Source of the DNA: JAEUOS01 sp965279115
GTDB taxonomy: Bacteria > Pseudomonadota > Gammaproteobacteria > Burkholderiales > JAEUOS01
NCBI GenBank assembly: GCA_965279115.1
Contig: OZ257137.1
Location: 5,146,001 to 5,210,000, forward strand
DNA length: 64,000 nt
Direction of reading: 5' to 3'
The notes under the pieces were generated by a model. The model had not been told where the DNA came from and made no database searches. It saw only the letters and a program-made list of their open reading frames with translations. Of the stretch, positions 27,100-34,979 are shown one piece after another. Made by a program: the position numbers and the translations under genes. The stretch's first letter is position 1, and every line of letters starts with the position of its first letter.

Positions 27100-28419
27100 T
27101 CAGTCGAGGCCCATGCAGTTGGCGTAGTAGGTGACGGTCGCCGGCCAGTCGGAGAACACGCCCAGCACCTTGACGTCCTTGGCCAGCACATGCAGCGCCT
27201 TGTACATGTCGCTGTCCTTCTTGATGGCCTTGCCGGTCGAATCGAAGTCGTAGTAGAAGCCCGCCTTCGAGGCGCCCAGGCGCAGGTCGGCACGCTCAAA
27301 GGTCCAGGTGATGATTTCGAAGCCCATCGCCTTGAGGTCCTTGGCCAGCTTTGACGGCACCACGCGGTTGTTGGCATCCACTGCCAGCAGCGCGGGCATC
27401 GCCGGGGCGATGACGCGCACGCCGCGATTCTTGAGCATCTTGAAGAATTCCATCCGGTCCATGGTGTTGTACGGGGCCTGGATGATGATGTCGTTGACCG
27501 GGTCGGTGGAGTTGAAGTCGAGCAGATAGACCGCCTGCTTGCCATACCTGGTGTGGTCGACCCAATACAGCACGTCTTCCACATTGAACGACTGCGCCCA
27601 TGCCTCGCGCGGCTTGACGCCTTCATCGGCCAGCACGTCGGCGAAGGCCTGCGCGTAGTTCTGCTGCGGCGTCCGGTGCGTGGGGTGCTTGAACACTTCG
27701 TCGATGCGCTTCTTGCCGGTGGCCGGGTCGATCACGCTTTCTTTCAGTTCCGGCGTGTGCTTGACACCGTTGCGCTCGTTCAATTCGATGCTCTCGCGCA
27801 GGGTCATGAGGGTGCCGCGACCGGTGTTTACATCGGTGCGCCACGACGCGGTGCCGCCCTGGTATTCGGCCGCGGTGCGCGCGTTGGGGTTGGAGGCGTC
27901 CATCTTGCCGGTGAGCGACTTGAACTCGGCGAGCGTCAGGTCGGAAGCGCGGCATTCGGCGCTGGCGGCGGTGAGGCGGTTGCCGCTTGCATCAAATGTG
28001 GCGGGCGTGAAGGGCTTGGTGCACTTGGAGGCCAGCGGCGTCACAAGAATGTTGGTGGTGGTGTGCAGGTCGTTTTCGGCATGTCGGCAAACCAGCGCGC
28101 CATCCTTTGTGAAGGTGACGTCGCACTCGACGATGCCGGCGCCCATGCGTGCGGCGGCCTGGTAGGACTCCTTGGTGTGCTCGGCGAACTGCAGGGCCGC
28201 GCCACGATGGCCGATCGAGAAGTCGCTGCGGCGGAACGGACCTTCCTTGCAGGACATGAGCTTGTCCTTCAACGGGCCGGCGTCCATGCCGTCGACCAGA
28301 TAGAAGGGACGTGGCCCGAGCTGGATGTTGCCATCGTCACGGTCCTGATGGGCGTACGCGAGGGCGGGTAGAAGGCTTGCCGTGGCTGCGATGGCGAGCA
28401 CTGAGAGTGACAGACGCAT
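27100..28419 (-). CDS. glpQ: Secreted glycerophosphodiester phosphodiesterase
   Basis: 439 residues from the ATG at 28419, which has a strong GGAGGAAA Shine-Dalgarno; the longer upstream extension is not credible. A signal peptide (ending LAYA-H) precedes the GDPD TIM barrel. The catalytic region includes IGHRGAALQFAEHT (HRG motif) and VECDVTFTKDGALVCRHAEN (E-x-D metal ligands and the catalytic His). It cleaves glycerophosphodiesters released from phospholipids to glycerol-3-phosphate plus alcohol in the periplasm. A Pho-box-like element with the same orientation lies ~95-110 bp upstream of the start, matching a role in phosphate scavenging. Confidence 0.93.
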   Translation of the reverse strand: MRLSLSVLAIAATASLLPALAYAHQDRDDGNIQLGPRPFYLVDGMDAGPLKDKLMSCKEGPFRRSDFSIGHRGAALQFAEHTKESYQAAARMGAGIVECDVTFTKDGALVCRHAENDLHTTTNILVTPLASKCTKPFTPATFDASGNRLTAASAECRASDLTLAEFKSLTGKMDASNPNARTAAEYQGGTASWRTDVNTGRGTLMTLRESIELNERNGVKHTPELKESVIDPATGKKRIDEVFKHPTHRTPQQNYAQAFADVLADEGVKPREAWAQSFNVEDVLYWVDHTRYGKQAVYLLDFNSTDPVNDIIIQAPYNTMDRMEFFKMLKNRGVRVIAPAMPALLAVDANNRVVPSKLAKDLKAMGFEIITWTFERADLRLGASKAGFYYDFDSTGKAIKKDSDMYKALHVLAKDVKVLGVFSDWPATVTYYANCMGLD

Positions 28420-28511
28420 GTGGTTTCCTCCGGGATGCGGGTGCTGGGTGGGTGCTGCGGGATGATGGCGAATGGACGGCTGATCCGCCAGCGCGCGAAG
28501 ATAGGGAGCCC

Positions 28512-28531
28512 GCGTGACCCGGTCATGACGT
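28512..28531 (-). promoter_or_regulatory. Pho-box-like element upstream of glpQ
   Basis: On the minus strand two GTCA cores (plus-strand TGAC at 28515-28518 and 28526-28529) are exactly 11 bp apart, the periodicity of PhoB half-sites (CTGTCAT). Flanking bases match only moderately. The element lies ~95-110 bp upstream of the glpQ start, pointing towards it. Confidence 0.5.
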
Positions 28532-28651
28532 CGGCATGCGTCTTTCGGCTCATAGCTGCGAATGCCTGCTCGCAACGGCCGCCGTCGTCCGACGTGGTTG
28601 TCATGCGTGTTCAGCCCGGACCGGTACGGGTTCGAATCTTGCGATACCGGC

Positions 28652-28671
28652 CAGGTCACATGATTGTCAAG
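28652..28671 (+). promoter_or_regulatory. Pho-box-like element upstream of the pyruvate-kinase-like gene
   Basis: GTCA cores at 28655-28658 and 28666-28669, exactly 11 bp apart, reading GGTCAC-ATGA-TTGTCAA; the second half-site matches TTGTCA well. It lies 87-105 bp upstream of the start at 28757 and is oriented towards it. Confidence 0.55.
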
Positions 28672-28756
28672 TCGGCGGTGGACACTAGTCAGGCGCGGCA
28701 GCGCCGTCAGCCAGCGAGTCGAGCGAGGGACGGGCGCAATTGGAACGGAGCCGGAC

Positions 28757-30625
28757 ATGAGCAAGCAGCAACCATGGGATGAAACCGCATGCGGCGCACT
28801 GGTCGACGAACTCTGGCGGGTTCGCGAGAAGATGCTCGCCGACGAGGCCGCGTTCGCTCCCTGGCTGGCGGGTATCGACAAGAAGCACCTGGCGAGCGCG
28901 CGCAACCTGGTGCACTACCTGGCGCTGCGCCGCACCGATCGGCGCGCCTTGCAGGAAGAACTGGCGCGGCTGGGCGTTTCGTCGCTCGGACGGGCGGAAT
29001 CGCACGTGCTGGCCAATCTGGACAAGGTGCTTGGCATCCTGCACCGCCTGGCGGGCAGGCCCTGGCAGGCCCGTTCCGGCGACGAGCCGGTCGGCATCCA
29101 CAGCAGCCGGCGCCTGGTGGATCGCCGCACGCTTGCGTTGTTGGGTGCCGCGCCGCGTGGCAGGGCGGTGCGCATCATGGTTACCATGCCTGCGGAAGCG
29201 GCGCATGATTTCGAAGCGGTGCGCCGGATGGTGGCCGCGGGCATGGATGTCGCGCGCATCAATTGCGCCCACGATGGCCCGGCCGAATGGGAGGCGATGG
29301 CGGCGCATGTGCGTCGCGCCGCCAAGGCGGAAGGCCGCGCGGTGCGGGTGCTGATGGATCTGGGCGGGCCGAAACTGCGTACCGGGACGATGCCACCCGG
29401 CCCGAGCGTCCTCAAGCTGCGCCCGCAGCGCGATGAACTCGGCAACGTGGTCGCCGCGGCGACCTTGCTCCTGCATCCGGCCGGCCGGCCACCGGCGCTG
29501 GCGGCGCACCCCTGTATTGGCGTCGAGCCCGCATGGCTGGAAAGGGTGAACGCGGGCCAACGCCTTTACTTCACCGACGCGCGCGGCGCTTCGCGCCGCC
29601 TGAAGGTGGTGGGCGGTGACCAGCACGGGTTGCTGGCCGAAACCGACCAGACCGCCTACCTGGTGCCCGAGACCCAACTGGAACATGGGCGACAGGCGGG
29701 CGGCGCCACGACCTCTCTTGCCGACTTTCCGGTGCGGCCCGGCTTTGTCCTGCTCAAATGTGGCGACCGGGTCCGGCTTGTCGCCGAAGGCGCCGAACCG
29801 GCCGGCGTGGCAAGCCGCACTGGCAAGCGCGGCAAACCGGCGACGACCATCACCTGCACCTTGCCGGCCGTGTTCGCCCAGGTGGCACCGGGCGAACGCA
29901 TCTGGTTTGACGATGGCCGTATCGGCGGGGTGATCCGTCGCGCCGGCCGGCGCGGCATGGAGGTGGAGATCACCCATGCGCTGGGCGAAGGGCAGAAGCT
30001 GGCGGGCGACAAGGGCATCAACCTTCCAGACAGCGCGCTCGACCTGCCCGCGCTGACCGGGAAGGACATCGCCGACCTGGAAACCGTCGCGCGGATCGCC
30101 GACATGGTGGGGCTTTCGTTCGTGCAGCGCGGCGCCGATCTCGCCGCCTTGCGCGCCCACCTGAAGAGGCTGCGCAAGCCCGGGCTCGGCATCATCCTGA
30201 AGATAGAGACGCGCCGGGCGTTCGAGAATCTTCCCGAACTGCTGTTCGCCGCCATGGCCGGCAAGGCCGCCGGGGTGATGATCGCGCGCGGCGACCTGGC
30301 GGTGGAATGCGGCTACGAGCGCCTGGCCGAAGTGCAGGAAGAAATCCTCTGGGCCACCGAGGCGGCGCATTTGCCGGTGATCTGGGCCACCCAGGTGCTC
30401 GACACCCTGGCCCGCACCGGCACACCGTCGCGTGCCGAGATCACCGACGCCGCCATGGGCGAGCGCGCCGAATGCGTGATGCTCAACAAGGGGCCCTACA
30501 TCGACGACGCCGTGCGCATGCTCGACGACATCCTGCGGCGCATGCAGGCCCACCAGAGCAAGAAACGGCCGTTGTTGCGTGCCTTGAAGTCGTGGGGCAA
30601 GCCAGGCGATCCGCCGCCCTATTGA
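28757..30625 (+). CDS. Pyruvate-kinase-like protein with N-terminal extension and no C-terminal regulatory domain
   Basis: 622 residues from the ATG at 28757 (GGAG upstream). Residues ~1-145 are a helical extension absent from classical pyruvate kinases. The barrel then shows PK motifs: AGMDVARINCAHDG (~160), MDLGGPKLRTG (~199), KGINLPDS (~416), IILKIETRRAF (catalytic Lys and metal Glu, ~480), MIARGDLAVE (metal Asp, ~510) and WATQVLDTL (~543). The protein ends about 80 residues later, so the allosteric C-terminal domain is missing, and the region ~210-415 is longer than the usual B domain. It should convert PEP and ADP to pyruvate and ATP, though activity of this divergent form is not certain. 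It heads the carbon-metabolism block and has a Pho-box-like element upstream. Confidence 0.85.
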   Translation: MSKQQPWDETACGALVDELWRVREKMLADEAAFAPWLAGIDKKHLASARNLVHYLALRRTDRRALQEELARLGVSSLGRAESHVLANLDKVLGILHRLAGRPWQARSGDEPVGIHSSRRLVDRRTLALLGAAPRGRAVRIMVTMPAEAAHDFEAVRRMVAAGMDVARINCAHDGPAEWEAMAAHVRRAAKAEGRAVRVLMDLGGPKLRTGTMPPGPSVLKLRPQRDELGNVVAAATLLLHPAGRPPALAAHPCIGVEPAWLERVNAGQRLYFTDARGASRRLKVVGGDQHGLLAETDQTAYLVPETQLEHGRQAGGATTSLADFPVRPGFVLLKCGDRVRLVAEGAEPAGVASRTGKRGKPATTITCTLPAVFAQVAPGERIWFDDGRIGGVIRRAGRRGMEVEITHALGEGQKLAGDKGINLPDSALDLPALTGKDIADLETVARIADMVGLSFVQRGADLAALRAHLKRLRKPGLGIILKIETRRAFENLPELLFAAMAGKAAGVMIARGDLAVECGYERLAEVQEEILWATEAAHLPVIWATQVLDTLARTGTPSRAEITDAAMGERAECVMLNKGPYIDDAVRMLDDILRRMQAHQSKKRPLLRALKSWGKPGDPPPY

Positions 30626-30990
30626 TCCCGCAAGCGTCGAGGATCGATGCCGTCGGCGCCCGGCTCGAACCCCATCCGCGCCAGATGCGCCTCGGCCTCG
30701 ACCACCATGCCGTGTGTCGCGCGACCGCCGAAGTGGTCGATGGCGTTCTTCTCAAGGATGTCGCGCAGAGCCAGGAGGCCGCGCAATTCGCGCCAGGCCC
30801 GCGCATCGCTCCCGCCTGGTTGATCAAGATGGCGCCCGATGGTCCTCTGCAGGTCCGCGTGATTGTCGAAATCCACGCCCAGCGCAATCGCGAGCCGCGC
30901 AATGCGGCTGCTCAGCATTTCGAAGTCGGTGCCGACGCGTTCAATCGTCTGGCCCTGCGGGTCGGGTGAATCCTCGTCCTGCTTCGACAT
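30619..30990 (-). CDS. Hypothetical protein (123 residues)
   Basis: The start at 30990 is chosen because AGGAGG lies 4 nt upstream; longer forms lack a good ribosome site. The product is mostly helical (TDFEMLSSRIARLAIALG, then a Trp/Arg-rich ARAWRELRGLLALRDILE), with no signal peptide and no recognised family. It overlaps the end of the convergent pyruvate-kinase-like gene by 7 bp. Upstream it shares a 198-bp region, holding a perfect FNR-type palindrome, with the divergent 647-residue gene. Confidence 0.65.
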   Translation of the reverse strand: MSKQDEDSPDPQGQTIERVGTDFEMLSSRIARLAIALGVDFDNHADLQRTIGRHLDQPGGSDARAWRELRGLLALRDILEKNAIDHFGGRATHGMVVEAEAHLARMGFEPGADGIDPRRLRDQ

Positions 30991-31075
30991 CTTCCCTCCT
31001 GCCGCCTGGCCGGCAAGCGGGCCCGCGGTCGATACCATGTTCGGTGGCGCATGTTTCCCCTTCGTGAAACGCCGG

Positions 31076-31089
31076 TTGATCTGCATCAA
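31076..31089. promoter_or_regulatory. FNR/Anr box
   Basis: TTGAT-CTGC-ATCAA, a perfect match to the FNR/Anr palindrome TTGAT-N4-ATCAA. It sits between the divergent genes starting at 30990 and 31189, roughly 90-110 bp from each start. It could place the downstream operon (unknown protein, PPDK-like, DUF2934, glucan phosphorylase) under low-oxygen control. A degenerate Pho-like pair (GTGTAAC, then GTGTCAT 11 bp on) lies at about 31113-31130. Confidence 0.6.
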
Positions 31090-31188
31090 ATCACCGCTCT
31101 CCCGGCGGCTGCCGTGTAACGAATGTGTCATACACCGCTTCCAAACTGGACTTCCGATACCTGCGTCCTTCCGACGCGCAAGGCGATC

Positions 31189-33132
31189 ATGGACAAATCC
31201 GCCGCAGTCGAGTCCATGGGGCAGCAGAAGCTGTTGCTGCCGAGCCGGATTCGCGCGTCCCTCGCGGCGAACGACCGGCTCAAGCTGTACCTGACCGTGC
31301 TGCAGGCGGCAGCGGACCACGCCGCCGCGCCCGAGCACGTGCCCGTTGACCTGACCGGCGAATTCGTCCAGGCGAATCTGCACGACGCCTGGATTCGCGA
31401 ACTTCCCCTGACGACCACCCGCGTGAACGATGCTTTCGTCGTGCCCGGCCTGCCCCGGCTCGTGGCCCGTTTGCGCGAAGACCTGGTCGTCATGGCCGGA
31501 CCGATTGTCGAATCGTCACCTGCCGGTACACCCATGCGCCAGCGCTTGCAGCACTGGGATGCGGAACTGGCCGCGTTGTCGAACCCGGAACTATCGCCGG
31601 GACAATTGCGGGCGCTGGTTCACGGCAATCGACGCGCGGGCGACAGCCTGCACATCGTGATCATGGACCTGCACAAGGCGCTCAACCGCCTTGCAGCCAC
31701 GGTCGCGGACGAGCGCCTGCATGGCGCGCATGTGTGGCAGATCTGCAATGACGACCGTCCACGCATTGCGGCGTTCATGCGTGGGTTGAACCGTACCCGC
31801 GGATTGAAGTTCGATCACCCCGGCCTGGAAACCGCAGCCACCCGGGACGGCGGACGATTGCTTCTGCAGAACGACATTGGCACCAATGACGCCCATGTGC
31901 TCGTCATACAGGTCGAGGAATTGACGGCTACACTGACTTACTCGGATCTGCACAAGCAGCGGTTCGCCTTTTTCCGGGACATGCTGGTGGAGATCGGCGC
32001 GATCTGGTCGGCCCCCGAGTTGCGCACCACCGCCGGCCTGAACGCGGGCGAAGCCTATCACCTCGGGACGGCGACGTTCAGGACCAGCGGCGAGGATGAA
32101 CTCCGCCGCGCGCTCGAAGGGATAGGCGCGCGCATCGTCTACCTCATCGACTGGAATCGCGCCCGCAAGAAATTGCTGGCCTTCGTCGACAAGCGCGCCG
32201 CCGTCGAGGTACTCGGCGAAGCGGCGCGCCGCGAAGCGGGCCATATGGGCTGGCTAAACGCCGGCGGGGAACGCCTGCTCTGGGACGCCATGGCGGCGCA
32301 GGGCGCCGAAGCATTCCGTCTGGGCGACCGCCTGGACGACGCCATAGGTGCCGCAGGCGCGCGGGCATTCCTGATCGATACGATGATGCTTGCCTCGACC
32401 GCCTTGCGCCGCAGCCAGCCGGTCGCCCTGATCGCCGACGAGACCCGCATGCTGCTGACACGTCACATGCGCCGGCGCGGCGACGAATTCGAATTGCTTG
32501 CCGAGCATGCCGCGTATTGCCATACGCTGGCTGGCGCCGTGAGCGACGCGCTAGCGCGCGGGATGCTTCACGAGACCGGGCGCATGGGCGTACTCGCGGG
32601 ACGTGCCAAGGCGTGGGAGCGCCAGGCAGATGAACTTGTCATGCAATCGCGCGAGCGCGCCGACAGGCAGCCACAGTGGCGACCGCTGGCCCGGCTGATC
32701 GAGGTGTCGGACGACGTCGCCGACGCGTTGGAGGAAGCCATGTTCTTGCTCGACCTGGCCGTCGCGGGCGGACACGCCGGCTGGAACGAGCAAGTCGTTC
32801 ACACCATGTTGGCGCTGGCCAACGCGGTGCGGGGCGCCACCCAGGACCATATCAAGGCGCTGGCGGTCGCGCGCACCCTTGGCGACACCAGCGACAGTAC
32901 CGACCATGACGAATTTCTGGCGGCGACGTGGCGTGTGTTGCAGGCCGAGAAGCATTGCGACGACCTCCTGCGGCTGAGCCGGCGCGCCCTGCTTGGCAGC
33001 GGCCTGGAGGCCGGCGCGCTCATGGTGGCAACCGAAATTGCCGCCGCACTCGAGATGGCCGCCGACAAGCTCCTCGGACTCGTGCACGGCTTGCGCGAAC
33101 GGGTTTTCAGCCACGCCGGAGCCTTCAAATGA
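31189..33132 (+). CDS. Conserved protein of unknown function with a helical PhoU/DUF47-like C-terminus
   Basis: 647 residues from the ATG at 31189 (AAGGCG upstream); an ATG at 31123 is in frame but poorly supported. There is no signal peptide. The N-terminal two-thirds have no motif I recognise. The C-terminal ~130 residues, starting at LIEVSDDVADALEEAMFLLD, are amphipathic helices with the spacing of PhoU/DUF47 phosphate-transport accessory proteins; that similarity is by eye only. The stop overlaps the start of the PPDK-like gene (ATGA), so the two are translationally coupled, suggesting one complex or pathway. Confidence 0.7.
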   Translation: MDKSAAVESMGQQKLLLPSRIRASLAANDRLKLYLTVLQAAADHAAAPEHVPVDLTGEFVQANLHDAWIRELPLTTTRVNDAFVVPGLPRLVARLREDLVVMAGPIVESSPAGTPMRQRLQHWDAELAALSNPELSPGQLRALVHGNRRAGDSLHIVIMDLHKALNRLAATVADERLHGAHVWQICNDDRPRIAAFMRGLNRTRGLKFDHPGLETAATRDGGRLLLQNDIGTNDAHVLVIQVEELTATLTYSDLHKQRFAFFRDMLVEIGAIWSAPELRTTAGLNAGEAYHLGTATFRTSGEDELRRALEGIGARIVYLIDWNRARKKLLAFVDKRAAVEVLGEAARREAGHMGWLNAGGERLLWDAMAAQGAEAFRLGDRLDDAIGAAGARAFLIDTMMLASTALRRSQPVALIADETRMLLTRHMRRRGDEFELLAEHAAYCHTLAGAVSDALARGMLHETGRMGVLAGRAKAWERQADELVMQSRERADRQPQWRPLARLIEVSDDVADALEEAMFLLDLAVAGGHAGWNEQVVHTMLALANAVRGATQDHIKALAVARTLGDTSDSTDHDEFLAATWRVLQAEKHCDDLLRLSRRALLGSGLEAGALMVATEIAAALEMAADKLLGLVHGLRERVFSHAGAFK

Positions 33133-34739
33133 ATGTACCGCCCCCAGACCATCCGGCGTTCGATGCGGCCTTCATGATCGGTTGCGACGCCCTCGGCGGG
33201 GTGGCGCCGCCCGAGCAGATCGGATTCAAGGCCCACAATCTGGCACGGATGGCGGCCCTGGGCTTGCCGGTGCCGCCCGCCTTCGTACTGGGCACACGCT
33301 GGTGCGCCAGGCAGTCCGAGCTCTGTTCTTCCATGTGGCGCAACGGGCTCAACGCCCTCGAGCGAAAAACCGGACTGCAGTTCGGGGATGCGCGGCGACC
33401 GCTGTTGCTTTCAGTCCGGTCCGGTGCTCCGGTTTCGATGCCGGGAATGATGGAGTCGCTGCTCAATATCGGCCTGTGCGACACCACTTTGCCCGGCATG
33501 GTGCGACTGACCGGAAACCCGCGTCTCGCGTGGGATTCGTATCGGCGGCTCATTGCCAGCTACGGCGAGATCGTGCGCGGCATCTCCGCGGAAGCGTTTG
33601 CGGTGGATCGCGCGAGCCTGCCTGAAAGCGACGACAGCGCGCTCGACTTCGCCCAATTGCGCAAACTCGCCGAAGCCCATCTTCTGACCTTTCGGCGCGA
33701 ATGCGGCAAGGCCTTTCCGCAGGATCCCGCCACCCAGCTGGCGGAGGCGATTGTGGCGGTCTATGCCTCCTGGCACTCGCCCAAAGCCTGCGAATACCGG
33801 AAGATGCGCCAGATCGCCGACCGGCCAGGTACCGCGGTTACAGTGCAGCGGATGGTGTTTGGCAACGCCGGGGGCATATCCGGCGCCGGCGTCGGATTCA
33901 GCCGTGACCCGAGTAGCGGGGCGCCCGCTCCTTGGGTGGACTTCATGTTCGACGCCCAGGGCGAAGACGTGGTCTCGGGGCGGCGCAATGCTGCCGGCCA
34001 GCCCGAATTGGCGACGGTGGCTCCGCGCGTCTGGGCGGAACTCGTCGAGGCCGGAAACCAGCTCGAAAACGCGTTTGGCGATATGCAGGACTTCGAATTC
34101 ACCGTCGAGGACGGCCAGCTGTTCCTCCTGCAGACACGCAACGGCAAGCGCACGCCACAGGCGGCGGCGCGCATCGCCCTCGACCTGTGCGAAAGCGGGG
34201 TCATTGACGCGCGGGAGGCCTTGCGGCGCACCGCCGGATTGGACGAAGCCGCACTGGCCGTCACGCGGCTCGCGTCGGACGATGGCCGGCCGGATGTTCC
34301 GTTGGCCATGGCCAACAGTGCGAGCAACGGCATCGCGACCGGGGAGGTCGCCCTGGACGAGGCGCACGCGAAACGCAGGCATGATGCCGGGGCGCGTGTC
34401 ATCCTGGTGCGGCGCGACGCGGAAACGGCGGATATCGCAGCGCTCGACATCGCTGCCGGCATGCTGACCCGACACGGCGCGCGCACCTCGCATGCGGCAG
34501 TGGTGGCCCGTTCGCTCGGAAAGGTCTGCCTGGTCGGATGCGAATCGATGCACATCGACCTTGAGGCGCGTCGCGCGACATTCGGCGGCAAGGCCGTCGC
34601 CGAAGGGGAACTCCTGACTATCGACGGCAATACCGGTCAGGTCCATCGCGGCGCACTGCGGGCCATCGCCGAGGTTCCGGAAGGCCTGCTCGACCGGCTG
34701 TACACACTTCGTGTGACACAAGAGGCGGCCCAAAAATGA
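33129..34739 (+). CDS. Pyruvate, phosphate dikinase-like protein lacking the C-terminal PEP/pyruvate barrel
   Basis: 536 residues against about 880 for full PPDK. The N-terminal ATP-grasp part has LLLSVRSGAPVSMPGMMES (~95), the PPDK nucleotide-binding signature, plus QRMVFGN and FSRDPSSGAP. The swivelling phosphohistidine domain has GARTSHAAVVARSLGK with catalytic His455 and ends in a normal-looking LLTIDGNTGQVHRGA strand. The PEP/pyruvate-binding TIM barrel that should follow is absent: the gene stops ~80 residues after the His and the next gene overlaps it. The protein may phosphorylate its His from ATP and pass the phosphate to a partner or another acceptor, as in PEP-utilising enzymes such as rifampicin phosphotransferase (inference). 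Confidence 0.85.
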   Translation: MNVPPPDHPAFDAAFMIGCDALGGVAPPEQIGFKAHNLARMAALGLPVPPAFVLGTRWCARQSELCSSMWRNGLNALERKTGLQFGDARRPLLLSVRSGAPVSMPGMMESLLNIGLCDTTLPGMVRLTGNPRLAWDSYRRLIASYGEIVRGISAEAFAVDRASLPESDDSALDFAQLRKLAEAHLLTFRRECGKAFPQDPATQLAEAIVAVYASWHSPKACEYRKMRQIADRPGTAVTVQRMVFGNAGGISGAGVGFSRDPSSGAPAPWVDFMFDAQGEDVVSGRRNAAGQPELATVAPRVWAELVEAGNQLENAFGDMQDFEFTVEDGQLFLLQTRNGKRTPQAAARIALDLCESGVIDAREALRRTAGLDEAALAVTRLASDDGRPDVPLAMANSASNGIATGEVALDEAHAKRRHDAGARVILVRRDAETADIAALDIAAGMLTRHGARTSHAAVVARSLGKVCLVGCESMHIDLEARRATFGGKAVAEGELLTIDGNTGQVHRGALRAIAEVPEGLLDRLYTLRVTQEAAQK

Positions 34740-34927
34740 CCCATCCCCCTGAAACCCATCCGGTCGCATCACCGATCCTCCGCCAGACGCCGCCTTCAGC
34801 CGAGGAGCGGCACGCCATGATCGCCGAAGCAGCCTATTTCTTCGCGTTGCGGCGCGGTTTCGCGGCCGGCCACGAAATCGAGGACTGGCTCGCCGCCGAG
34901 CGCGAGATCAGGCGCCGTTTCCCCTGA
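34736..34927 (+). CDS. DUF2934 protein
   Basis: 63 residues. The C-terminal half IAEAAYFFALRRGFAAGHEI, then EDWLAAEREI, matches the DUF2934 pattern (IAxxAYxxxERRGxxxGxxxxDWxxAExE). Function is unknown; the family is common next to glycogen and stress-metabolism genes. Its start overlaps the stop of the PPDK-like gene by 4 bp (ATGA), and it lies 52 bp before the glucan phosphorylase gene. Confidence 0.88.
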   Translation: MTHPPETHPVASPILRQTPPSAEERHAMIAEAAYFFALRRGFAAGHEIEDWLAAEREIRRRFP

Positions 34928-34979
34928 GCATTGATTCCCCGCGTGATCGCGGAACGCAGGTCAGACAGGACACATCAAC

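Larger units (their letters stand above)
28420..28756. other. Divergent promoter region between glpQ and the pyruvate-kinase-like gene
   Basis: 337 bp with no real ORF. It contains two Pho-box-like repeats in opposite orientations, one facing each gene (28512-28531 and 28652-28671). Confidence 0.55.
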
